Shown piece by piece: positions 5,885 through 12,297 of a stretch of DNA of 34,019 nt; the stretch's first letter is position 1; each line of letters begins with the position of its first letter. The notes beneath the pieces were generated by a model. The model had not been told where the DNA came from. It saw only the letters and a list, made by a program, of their open reading frames with translations, and searched no databases. Source of the DNA: Bacteroidota bacterium (GTDB taxonomy: Bacteria > Bacteroidota > Bacteroidia > Palsa-948); NCBI GenBank assembly GCA_023251675.1, contig JAHEYJ010000019.1:1-34019 (forward strand), read 5' to 3'. Both the position numbers and the translations under genes were made by a program.

Positions 5885-5966
5885 TTGCTCTTTGCCGCGC
5901 GCAGGGGAAAAGCTGTCGGTTTTATTTGAACATTAACGAGCACGGCAATGTGCAAACCGTGCAGAA
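5882..5966. repeat. GC-rich module shared with 2978-3034, copy 2
   Basis: It shares GGTTTGC, GCGCGCAGGG, ACGAGCACGG and ATGTGCAAACCG in order with cassette 2. Within it GCACGG (5940-5945) and CCGTGC (5957-5962) form a perfect 6-bp stem with an 11-nt loop. Confidence 0.45.
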
Positions 5967-6051
5967 GTTCAATAGCGACAAAAAATTGTGCAGGAGCTGT
6001 CTTGTTACCTTTTAAGTATGCGGTGAGTGTATTGTCTGCTGTCGGGTTACT

Positions 6052-6157
6052 GCGTATATGTCTACGGAGCGTGGAGTTGGTCACCTACTTTTTTGTCTCC
6101 TGTTGGAATTATGTCCTATACCTGCGTGCATGTCCACGAAGCGTGAGATTGTCACCT
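6052..6157. repeat. Pair of ~35-bp imperfect direct repeats between recombinase and cassettes
   Basis: The copies at 6052-6086 and 6124-6157 share GCGTryATGTCyACGrAGCG, then TGrG, then GTCACCT, and are 72 bp apart. Direct repeats beside the insertion core are known as accessory integrase-binding sites in integron attI sites. The rest of the 5793-6258 gap holds site D, the GC-rich module and a GTTAAC half site; no credible gene is seen in it. Confidence 0.5.
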
Positions 6158-6210
6158 GTTTGAGCGCAGAAAAGTTCAAATGTCAACCGAAAAGCTGTCC
6201 GAAAAAGATG

Positions 6211-6231
6211 TATTTGCGCCTTGTGGTTAAC
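6211..6231. repeat. Half site resembling an attC right arm, candidate insertion core
   Basis: TGCGCCTTGTGGTTAAC ending at 6231 resembles the right arm of site B (GCGCCAAATTGCTGTTAGC) with a short deletion. No left arm is found within 130 bp. It lies 28 bp past the recombinase stop codon, where an attI-like site would be expected if the recombinase inserts cassettes downstream of its own gene. Confidence 0.35.
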
Positions 6232-6258
6232 TAGTTATAGGCACACCAAAGATACTGA

Positions 6259-7515
6259 TTATCCGTTATTTTCCCCGGACAGGCGCACCTCGGGTAGTTC
6301 TTTTCTGTCAGGTTTTCCAGCGCCTAAAAATAACCCTCTTGTCTCTTCATTTATTGATTGTTCGCTCATATCTGCTGTATTTGCCAATATAACATCCAGC
6401 GGACTTCTTATGCTCGTCAGCTTCTTCTTCGTTACATGCGTGTAGATCATGGTGGTCTCTGGCCTGCTATGGCCAAGTAATTCCTGCACATATCTCAGAT
6501 CAACCCCCTGCTCAAGCATATGCGTGGCATACGAATGTCTCAGTACATGTGGCGTTACCTTTTTGTTGATACCGGCTTTATCGCATGCATTCTTAAGGAT
6601 CTTTCTCACACTCGTTGGCGAATATTTCCCGCCATCCTCCCCGTTAAATAAATAGTCAACGGGCTTGTATCCCTCTGCATACCGCTTCAATATAATAAGG
6701 AACATCTTGGAAAGCCCTACCACCCGGTCCTTGTTTCCCTTTCCTCTCACTACCCGGATCTGCATCCGCTCCACGTCAATATCCGGTATCCGCAAATTCA
6801 AAAGCTCACTGATCCGCAGGCCCGATGAATACAGACAGGCTAGAATGGATTTATGTTTGATGTTCGGCGTGAACTTTAATATACTCATCACTTCCTCCTC
6901 GCTCAGCACTGTAGGCAGCCGGAAACTTCTCCGTGGCCTTTCCAGGTCTTCAATTTTCAACTGGCAATCCGGTACACGTTCATAAAAAAGTTTTAACGCC
7001 GAAACTACCTGCCTCTGGTAACTCACTGAATAATTGTTCTTCAGTATATGCTCGTAGTTGAATCGCTCCACATCGGCAACCGTGATCTCTTCGATCTTTT
7101 TGGGAGAACAGAATCCCAGGAACGATCTCACCATGTCAACATAAATTTCTGCAGTCTGGTCTGAATACCGAATGCCCGTAAGATAATTACCGAACTCTTT
7201 TATCCGCGCTGAAGCTTCGCCTGACAACTTGCTGAAGTTCTTCTGCGCAGCCCGGGTTTTCTGAAGAATGGTTTTCGGAAATAATTCCTGGCGCGCTTTC
7301 AGCTTTGTGATGTCCACCCATGCTTTTTCTTTGAATACAGAAAATAATTTTTGAAGGTTCTCTGCGGTGTTCTCCACATAAAAGCACCGGTTCGTTTGGC
7401 TCCATTTGGCCCCGGATGCTTTGGCGCATTGAATTAATTGATCATCGAAACGGAAATCGATTCGTATGTTCTGCATGCCTCTGTGTCGTAAATGATCGAG
7501 CGAAACCGATTTCAT
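6259..7515 (-). CDS. Tyrosine recombinase/integrase with N-terminal extra domain
   Basis: I choose the ATG at 7513-7515 (MKSVSLDHLR, 418 aa); an in-frame TTG lies 18 bp upstream. Order: a compact N-terminal domain (residues about 10-70, RIDFRFDD..AKWSQTNRCFYVE), a SAM-like core-binding domain (about 100-190), and the catalytic domain (200-375). Catalytic residues are R234 (SSGLR), K259 (GKGNKDR), H323 and R326 (HVLRHSY), H349 (LLGHS) and Y358 (MIYTHV). From memory, the Lys-to-His distance is about 106 residues in IntI1 and 72 in XerD; here it is 64, so the IntI-specific insertion is absent. RSPLD after the tyrosine recalls IntI and other Bacteroidetes recombinases. About 40 low-complexity residues follow. 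The gene reads toward the cassette array on the same strand. Confidence 0.93.
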   Translation of the reverse strand: MKSVSLDHLRHRGMQNIRIDFRFDDQLIQCAKASGAKWSQTNRCFYVENTAENLQKLFSVFKEKAWVDITKLKARQELFPKTILQKTRAAQKNFSKLSGEASARIKEFGNYLTGIRYSDQTAEIYVDMVRSFLGFCSPKKIEEITVADVERFNYEHILKNNYSVSYQRQVVSALKLFYERVPDCQLKIEDLERPRRSFRLPTVLSEEEVMSILKFTPNIKHKSILACLYSSGLRISELLNLRIPDIDVERMQIRVVRGKGNKDRVVGLSKMFLIILKRYAEGYKPVDYLFNGEDGGKYSPTSVRKILKNACDKAGINKKVTPHVLRHSYATHMLEQGVDLRYVQELLGHSRPETTMIYTHVTKKKLTSIRSPLDVILANTADMSEQSINEETRGLFLGAGKPDRKELPEVRLSGENNG

Positions 7516-7558
7516 CCGACAAAAATAATTCAATAATAGCCAGGGAACAAATTATAAA

Positions 7559-7933
7559 TTATAACTTGGTTGGGGTTTGATGGTTGATGATGTACTCCGC
7601 TTCATTCAGCAGCTCAACAATGTTATCGGAAGAAGTCACCAGCTGGTTATACAGATTTTCCGCTTCATCGGCTTTCCCCTTGGATCTTAATTGCTGAATG
7701 GATTTTACAATGTTGTGAAGTTTTTCATGCTCCTCTTCAAAATTCTTCATGCACGTCATCTGGCCGTACTTACTCTTGCCTTCTTCATAATACCATTTTC
7801 CCAGGTCGCAATGTTTGTGGGATACCGCCTGTTCTTCTGAAAGCGTTTCCTTGCCGTCTAAATAATTTCTGATCTTGAACTTCCAGTTCAGGTGCATGAA
7901 ACGTGCGTGTGAGAAATCAACTGTTTGGGTCAT
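7559..7933 (-). CDS. Stand-alone CZB (chemoreceptor zinc-binding) domain protein
   Basis: A 124-residue soluble protein made of one domain. SHARFMHLNWKFKIRNYLDG, SHKHCDLGKWYYEEG and FEEEHEKLHNIV match the CZB pattern, in which one Cys and three His bind a zinc ion. In chemoreceptors and diguanylate cyclases this domain senses zinc or hypochlorous acid through the zinc-bound cysteine. Here no signalling domain is attached, and no chemotaxis gene is nearby. It lies 43 bp upstream of the recombinase start on the same strand, so read-through is possible, but I see no functional link. The domain call is firm; the role in this cell is unknown. Confidence 0.85.
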   Translation of the reverse strand: MTQTVDFSHARFMHLNWKFKIRNYLDGKETLSEEQAVSHKHCDLGKWYYEEGKSKYGQMTCMKNFEEEHEKLHNIVKSIQQLRSKGKADEAENLYNQLVTSSDNIVELLNEAEYIINHQTPTKL

Positions 7934-8006
7934 GCCAGTTTCTCAAAAGATTTTTTTCAATAGCCGAAAATAGAAAACCTTTTTCTTTAATACCATGTGC
8001 TTTATC

Positions 8007-8087
8007 ATGAGAAAACATGATAGAAAAAAGATGGATCAGTCATTCGATGAGCAACTCAACGAAGACCCCGAAAAAAGAAAAAAATAA
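8007..8087 (+). CDS. Possible 26-aa small ORF
   Basis: ATG at 8007 to TAA at 8085-8087 encodes a very charged peptide (starts MRKHDRKKMDQSFDEQLNED). It sits alone between two minus-strand genes and no promoter match was found. It is listed because it is the only frame in the 212-bp gap; it may well be chance. Confidence 0.15.
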   Translation: MRKHDRKKMDQSFDEQLNEDPEKRKK

Positions 8088-8094
8088 AGGTTCG

Positions 8095-8110
8095 AACTTG
8101 CCGGCAAGTT
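8095..8110. repeat. Perfect 16-bp palindrome
   Basis: AACTTGCCGGCAAGTT reads the same on both strands. It lies 36 bp past the stop of the COG2509 gene. On the minus strand a T-rich run follows after CGAACC, so a weak terminator is possible. Confidence 0.35.
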
Positions 8111-8145
8111 ATCCCGGTATATATTCATCTCGTGTTAGGCGTTTA

Positions 8146-9756
8146 TTAAGCTAATATATAGTTACCTGCCGCTTCCGCACACCGCTCTCCGTCCATGGCG
8201 GCGCTTACAATTCCCCCTGCATAGCCGGCCCCTTCAGCGCAGGGAAACAATCCGCTCAGCTCTGTATGCATCAGGGTTGCCGCATCTCTCGGTATTCGCA
8301 CCGGCGAAGAAGTGCGCGATTCGGTTGCCACCAGTACGGCTTCGTTGGTAAAGTATCCTTTCCCGCCATGGCGGGCAGGCATTTTTTTTCCGAAATCTTT
8401 TAAAGCGGACTGAAGTGGAAGGGAGATCTCTTTTGGAAGAACGGAGAAAAGATCGGCAGACACAATGCCGGGAATGTAAGAACAGGAGGGAAGGGAGGAG
8501 GAAATTTTTTTATTTACAAAATCGGCCATGCGCTGGGCCGGCGCTTTCAGGTCTCCTCCTCCGGCAAGAAAAGATTTCTTTTCGATCTCCTGCTGGTAGC
8601 GGAGTGCAGCCAGTTCGCCGTGTTTTGAGAAACGTAAGAAATCGTTCCCGTCCACACTCACAACAACTCCTGAATTGGCGTAAGGATTGTTTCGTTTTGA
8701 GGGTGACCATCCGTTCACCACCAGTTCTCCCGGAGCCGTAGCTGCCGGGGCAATGATCCCGCCCGGGCACATGCAGAAGGAATAAACGCCCCTGTTGTTC
8801 TGCTGGCTCACCAGCGCGTAAGAAGCAGGCGGAAGGAATTCATTCCGGGCAGTTTGATGGTATTGTGCGGCATCAATAATGCTTTGCGGATGTTCTATTC
8901 GTATGCCCAGCGCAAATGATTTCGCTTCTATTTTAAATTTATTCTGATGGAAATATTCAAATATATCGCGGGCTGAATGCCCGGTAGCCAGGATCACTGC
9001 TTTTGTTTTAACAGACGTTTCGGTTCCGTTGGAAAGCGATCTTGTTTTTATTCCTTTGATCTTATTTCCTTCCAGTTCGAACGAAATAAATTTTGTATTG
9101 AAATGAATTTCGCCGCCGCATTCAAGAATGGCGTTGCGCATGTTCTCAATGATGCGCGGCAGTTTGTTGGTTCCGATATGCGGATGGGCATCTACGGCAA
9201 TATCTCCATTCGCTCCGAATTGAATGAAAGTTTCCAGCACCTTTTGAATATTGCCTCGCTTTCCCGACCGCGTATATAGTTTTCCGTCTGAAAAAGTTCC
9301 TGCTCCTCCTTCTCCGAAACAGTAATTGGAATCCGGGTTTACAATGCCCTTCCGGTTGATCTCGGCAATATCCCTTCTCCGGCCTTTTACATTTTTCCCG
9401 CGTTCAATAATAATGGGTTTATATCCGAGTTCGATCAGCCGCAAGGCGGCGAACAGGCCGGCCGGCCCGCACCCGATCACCGCCACGGGTTCTTTTGCAG
9501 AAATATTTTGCAAATGCCTTGGCTCGGTTTCTTTTTTGGGTAATTCTTCATTCACCGCAACAGAAACAAGCAAACGCACTTTCACATCCCGTGAACGCGC
9601 ATCGATCGATCGTTTGTTGATAGAAAATTTGACGGTGTCAGATGATGAAAGCTGTAGTTGCCTTCGAATAATTGCAGATATCCTTTTTTCGCTGGCGGCC
9701 TCTTCGGGCGGCAAAGCGAGCTCAATGGTTTTCAACGGATTAACGATTTTTAACAA
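8146..9756 (-). CDS. FAD-dependent dehydrogenase, COG2509 family
   Basis: A 536-residue flavoprotein. The N-terminal 80 residues are a small alpha/beta domain (KTIELALPPEEAASEKRI). A Rossmann motif GCGPAGLFAALRLIELG follows with E at the end of the second strand (IIIERG) to bind FAD ribose. Then come the family stretches CFGEGGAGTFSDGKLYTR, ILATGHSARDIF and CMCPGG..APAATAPGELVVNG. The family is conserved in bacteria but its substrate is not known to me. The start is a TTG (9754-9756); no ATG is available nearby. A palindromic repeat is read in frame near the C-terminus (MPARHGGKG). It is divergent from the 9844 gene, with about 90 bp between them. Confidence 0.88.
   Translation of the reverse strand: MLKIVNPLKTIELALPPEEAASEKRISAIIRRQLQLSSSDTVKFSINKRSIDARSRDVKVRLLVSVAVNEELPKKETEPRHLQNISAKEPVAVIGCGPAGLFAALRLIELGYKPIIIERGKNVKGRRRDIAEINRKGIVNPDSNYCFGEGGAGTFSDGKLYTRSGKRGNIQKVLETFIQFGANGDIAVDAHPHIGTNKLPRIIENMRNAILECGGEIHFNTKFISFELEGNKIKGIKTRSLSNGTETSVKTKAVILATGHSARDIFEYFHQNKFKIEAKSFALGIRIEHPQSIIDAAQYHQTARNEFLPPASYALVSQQNNRGVYSFCMCPGGIIAPAATAPGELVVNGWSPSKRNNPYANSGVVVSVDGNDFLRFSKHGELAALRYQQEIEKKSFLAGGGDLKAPAQRMADFVNKKISSSLPSCSYIPGIVSADLFSVLPKEISLPLQSALKDFGKKMPARHGGKGYFTNEAVLVATESRTSSPVRIPRDAATLMHTELSGLFPCAEGAGYAGGIVSAAMDGERCAEAAGNYILA
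8362..8375. repeat. In-frame palindromic repeat in the COG2509 gene
   Basis: CCCGCCATGGCGGG is a perfect 14-bp palindrome followed by CAGGC. It encodes PARHGG within MPARHGGKGYF. The same kind of element occurs in two other conserved genes of the window. Confidence 0.55.
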
Positions 9757-9796
9757 AAGTAGGACATATATTTTTAATCGGCTCAGCGTATTTCAT

Positions 9797-9804
9797 TATC
9801 TTTG
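9797..9804 (+). promoter_or_regulatory. Promoter -7 element of the 9844 gene
   Basis: TATCTTTG is a full match to TAnnTTTG. The -33 position (19 nt upstream) reads TTAA inside a T-rich run, so that box is weak. The expected start of transcription is about 33 nt before the ATG. Confidence 0.55.
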
Positions 9805-9843
9805 AAAAAGAAAATCAAACACTAACAAATAATCAATTATACT

Positions 9844-10140
9844 ATGAAAAAATTATTCCTGGCATTTGTGCTCACCGGCCTGGTCGGTTCTGCATCGGTA
9901 ACAACCGTTTGCGCTATGTCTCATTCCAAAGTGGTGCTGACCGGCGGTGAAGAGGACAAAGACAAAAAGAAGGACAAGAAGAAATGCAAGAAGGATGGCA
10001 AGTGCTGTTCTAAAGAAGGCACGGCTTCAACATCCGGCGAAAAGAAATCATGTGAAATGAAATCATCAGGCGGATGCAATCACGGCGCTGCTAAAACCAC
10101 CGAGACAAAAACAGATTCAAAGCCGGCTGAAACGAAGTAA
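9844..10140 (+). CDS. Small secreted Cys/Lys-rich protein, probably metal-binding
   Basis: A 98-residue protein with a clear signal peptide (MKKLFLAFVLTGLVGSASVTTVCA). The mature part is very rich in Lys, Asp and Glu with short cysteine groups: KKCKKDGKCCSKEG, SCEMKSSGGCNHG. It ends in a Thr/Lys/Glu tail. Five cysteines and a histidine in flexible charged sequence suggest binding of soft metal ions in the periplasm, but this is inferred, and I know no named family. It has its own promoter and a strong terminator, so it is a single-gene unit. Confidence 0.8.
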   Translation: MKKLFLAFVLTGLVGSASVTTVCAMSHSKVVLTGGEEDKDKKKDKKKCKKDGKCCSKEGTASTSGEKKSCEMKSSGGCNHGAAKTTETKTDSKPAETK

Positions 10141-10163
10141 TACTTCAAATTGAAAAACAAAAA

Positions 10164-10198
10164 GCCCGTTTCCGCCAGCTGACGGAGCGGGTTTTTTT
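10164..10198. terminator. Bidirectional intrinsic terminator
   Basis: CCCGTTTCCG pairs imperfectly with CGGAGCGGG around a CCAGCTGA loop. Seven T follow on the plus strand, and AAAAAG precedes, giving a T-run on the minus strand. It ends both the 9844 gene and the convergent 10197-10682 gene; the T-run overlaps the stop codon of the latter. Confidence 0.8.
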
Positions 10199-10682
10199 AT
10201 TGGGGAATGTACTGTGAAAGTTTAATGTACTGTGCGGTCAGGTTCAGCACGGTTGACCAAAAAAGAATAAATACGATCAATGCCAGGATATTTCTGCCTC
10301 TCCTCCTGTAAAAACGATGTATGAGAAAGGTTCCTACCGGAATTGAAATTACGGAAGGAGTGATCAGCGCCACGCCGATCAAACCGAAGCGCATTTTTGT
10401 TTTAATGATGAAACGGGTGGACCATTTGAACTTCTTCAGTGGTTTATCCTTATCCCTTCTTCTGTAGAAAATATTTTTGATCTTTCTCCATCCGAAAGCA
10501 ATGGCATGGCCCATATAGGTAAATACAAAAACACCGAATATTCCTCCGGCAGTGGTGATGAGAAATGATTCCCTGAAATTAAATCCGTAACGTTCCGCTT
10601 CAAAAGGGGATATGGCAAATTTCACACTGGCGATCAGTCCAACTTCAAGAACTTTGAGGAGGTAAATGACGTGTTCATCCAT
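10197..10682 (-). CDS. Hypothetical integral membrane protein
   Basis: A 161-residue protein with about four membrane segments (roughly residues 8-24, 40-62, 97-120 and 130-150). Between the second and third lies a highly basic loop (WRKIKNIFYRRRDKDKPLKK). The segment FGLIGVALITPSVISIPVGTF, with spaced Gly and Pro, recalls small transporter-like families such as the putative small multidrug export proteins, but I cannot assign it. Its ATG is 3 bp after the upp stop codon, so the two are probably co-transcribed; a functional link is not evident. Confidence 0.75.
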   Translation of the reverse strand: MDEHVIYLLKVLEVGLIASVKFAISPFEAERYGFNFRESFLITTAGGIFGVFVFTYMGHAIAFGWRKIKNIFYRRRDKDKPLKKFKWSTRFIIKTKMRFGLIGVALITPSVISIPVGTFLIHRFYRRRGRNILALIVFILFWSTVLNLTAQYIKLSQYIPQ

Positions 10683-10685
10683 ACA

Positions 10686-11333
10686 TCAGAGTTTTTCTCC
10701 ATAGGCAAGATCGCCGGCATCGCCAAGGCCCGGTACAATGTAGGCCTGCCCGGTGAGTTCTTCGTCAATGGCGCATGCCCAGATCGTAACATTGTTCGGA
10801 ACATGTTTTTGTAAATACTCAATGCCAATAGTGGAAGCGATCACCGAAACAACATGTACATTTTTCGGGCGGCCGTTCCGGAGCATGGCCTTGTAAACAA
10901 GCTCAATAGACTGGCCTGAGGCCAGCATCGGGTCGCCGAGGATCAGCGTTTTTCCGTTCAGGTCGGGGCAGGCCATGTATTCCACTTCCACTTCAAAACT
11001 TCCGTCTTTGTGGTGCTTGCGGTAGGCAGAGATAAACGCATTTTCCGCCCTGTCAAAATAATTGAGCATGCCCTGGTGAAAAGGCAACCCGGCCCGTATG
11101 ATCGTTGCAATGACGGGTTGTTCTTTCAAAACATTCATGATTGAAACGCCCAGCGGTGTGGTGATCTCTTTTTTCTCCCATTGTAATTTTTTGCTGATCT
11201 CGTAAGCGCATATTTCTCCAACACGCTGAATATTCTTTCTAAAGCGCATGCTGTCTTTCTGTATTTCAATATCGCGCATCTCCGAAATGAACTGGTTTAG
11301 CAGCGAATTTTCTTTTCCTAATTCAATGACCAT
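10686..11333 (-). CDS. upp: Uracil phosphoribosyltransferase
   Basis: A 215-residue enzyme that converts uracil and PRPP to UMP in pyrimidine salvage. The PRPP-binding loop is LILGDPMLASGQS (residues 131-142) and the C-terminal uracil-binding stretch is YIVPGLGDAGDLAYG, both diagnostic. TIIRAGLPFHQGML matches the family's RAG segment. The length is normal. The start is ATG at 11331-11333. It follows the GNAT/FemAB-like gene by 40 bp on the same strand and precedes a small membrane protein by 3 bp. Confidence 0.95.
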   Translation of the reverse strand: MVIELGKENSLLNQFISEMRDIEIQKDSMRFRKNIQRVGEICAYEISKKLQWEKKEITTPLGVSIMNVLKEQPVIATIIRAGLPFHQGMLNYFDRAENAFISAYRKHHKDGSFEVEVEYMACPDLNGKTLILGDPMLASGQSIELVYKAMLRNGRPKNVHVVSVIASTIGIEYLQKHVPNNVTIWACAIDEELTGQAYIVPGLGDAGDLAYGEKL

Positions 11334-11373
11334 AGGATTTTATTTTTTTACATAAGGAACACCGATGAAAAAC

Positions 11374-12294
11374 TTAACTCTTTAATTCCTTTATCCATTT
11401 AATTATACCCGGAAGATTATTTTTTCTTACCTGTAAATATACAGTTTCCTTTGAGCCGAAACCTTTGTAAAATCGTGCAAGCCCGGGAAGATTGGAGCCT
11501 TCGAAATCCAGGATCATGTCTTTCCTGGAATGTTTTTTAATAAACTCATTTATGAGGAAAGGCATGGCTCCTGTTCTCTTGGCGGTTGGATCGGTGGCGG
11601 AGAATAAAAATAGGGCTCTTTTGTTTTTGATCACCCAGATCACGCCGGCACATAATTTATCATTTGCAAGTGCGCCCCAGGCTTCAGCGTATCCTTTATC
11701 GATGCAGGTATTGATCAGATGCAAAAGGGTTTTGTAATTCTTTTCCGTAAGGTTGGTTATGTTTTTTCCTGTATTTTTTCTGAATATGGAAATGATGGCT
11801 GAAGGAGAAATGTTTTTCTTCAGAGCAACTCCATTCTTATTTGCCTTTTTTATATTTCGTTTAATGTCTTCAGAGAATCTTTTGTGAAGTGTCTCGTGCG
11901 CCGCGTCCAGCGGAAGTTCAATATTTATATTCTTTTTTACCTGGTACCCCGGGAATTCAAAAGTGTTCTGTGTGTTCAGATGGATCTCGATGAATTTGTA
12001 GTGATCGGGAATTGCTTTCAGGAATTCATCTGCTTTCTGATTTGAAATTTTCTCTTTTGAAAAGAGGCCGAGCTGCTGGGCAAAATAAGGAGGATACAGA
12101 TAGTGCGTTCCGTATTTTTTCCCGGCGGTTAGCGGCATCACGGAGATATAATCGTCTTCCACCATCGCGTTCCATCCCGGGCAAACAATATCCAAATACC
12201 AGGAGTTGGCATAAATAAGATCGTTCACAGAATGGTCAATGCAAGCATCCCATTTCTTTTTATCGATCTCGTTATGTTGCAGCCACCGGATCAT
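11374..12294 (-). CDS. GNAT/FemAB-like acyltransferase
   Basis: A 306-residue protein with the double-GNAT outline of FemAB-type enzymes. The first half holds conserved aromatic positions (YANSWYLDIVCPGWNAMV, PPYFAQQLGLFS). The second half has the acetyltransferase core (DKLCAGVIWVIKNKRALFLFSATDP, then DFEGSNLPGLARFYKGFGS). SEDIKRNIKKANKNG is the typical basic helix joining the two halves. Such proteins transfer amino acids or acyl groups to cell-wall or polysaccharide precursors. Its start is 3 bp after the stop of the deacetylase-like gene and it lies in a cluster with wecB, so a role in surface polysaccharide modification is plausible but inferred. Confidence 0.75.
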   Translation of the reverse strand: MIRWLQHNEIDKKKWDACIDHSVNDLIYANSWYLDIVCPGWNAMVEDDYISVMPLTAGKKYGTHYLYPPYFAQQLGLFSKEKISNQKADEFLKAIPDHYKFIEIHLNTQNTFEFPGYQVKKNINIELPLDAAHETLHKRFSEDIKRNIKKANKNGVALKKNISPSAIISIFRKNTGKNITNLTEKNYKTLLHLINTCIDKGYAEAWGALANDKLCAGVIWVIKNKRALFLFSATDPTAKRTGAMPFLINEFIKKHSRKDMILDFEGSNLPGLARFYKGFGSKETVYLQVRKNNLPGIIKWIKELKS

Positions 12295-12297
12295 CTT

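Noticed and set aside
5866-6163. Overlapping frames of 71-72 codons on both strands before the recombinase
   Set aside because: They cover the GC-rich module and direct repeats; neither has a credible start or protein-like composition.
6259-7515. Classical integron integrase IntI
   Set aside because: The catalytic spacing lacks the IntI insertion between the Lys and His motifs, and an N-terminal extra domain is present; I call it only a tyrosine recombinase.
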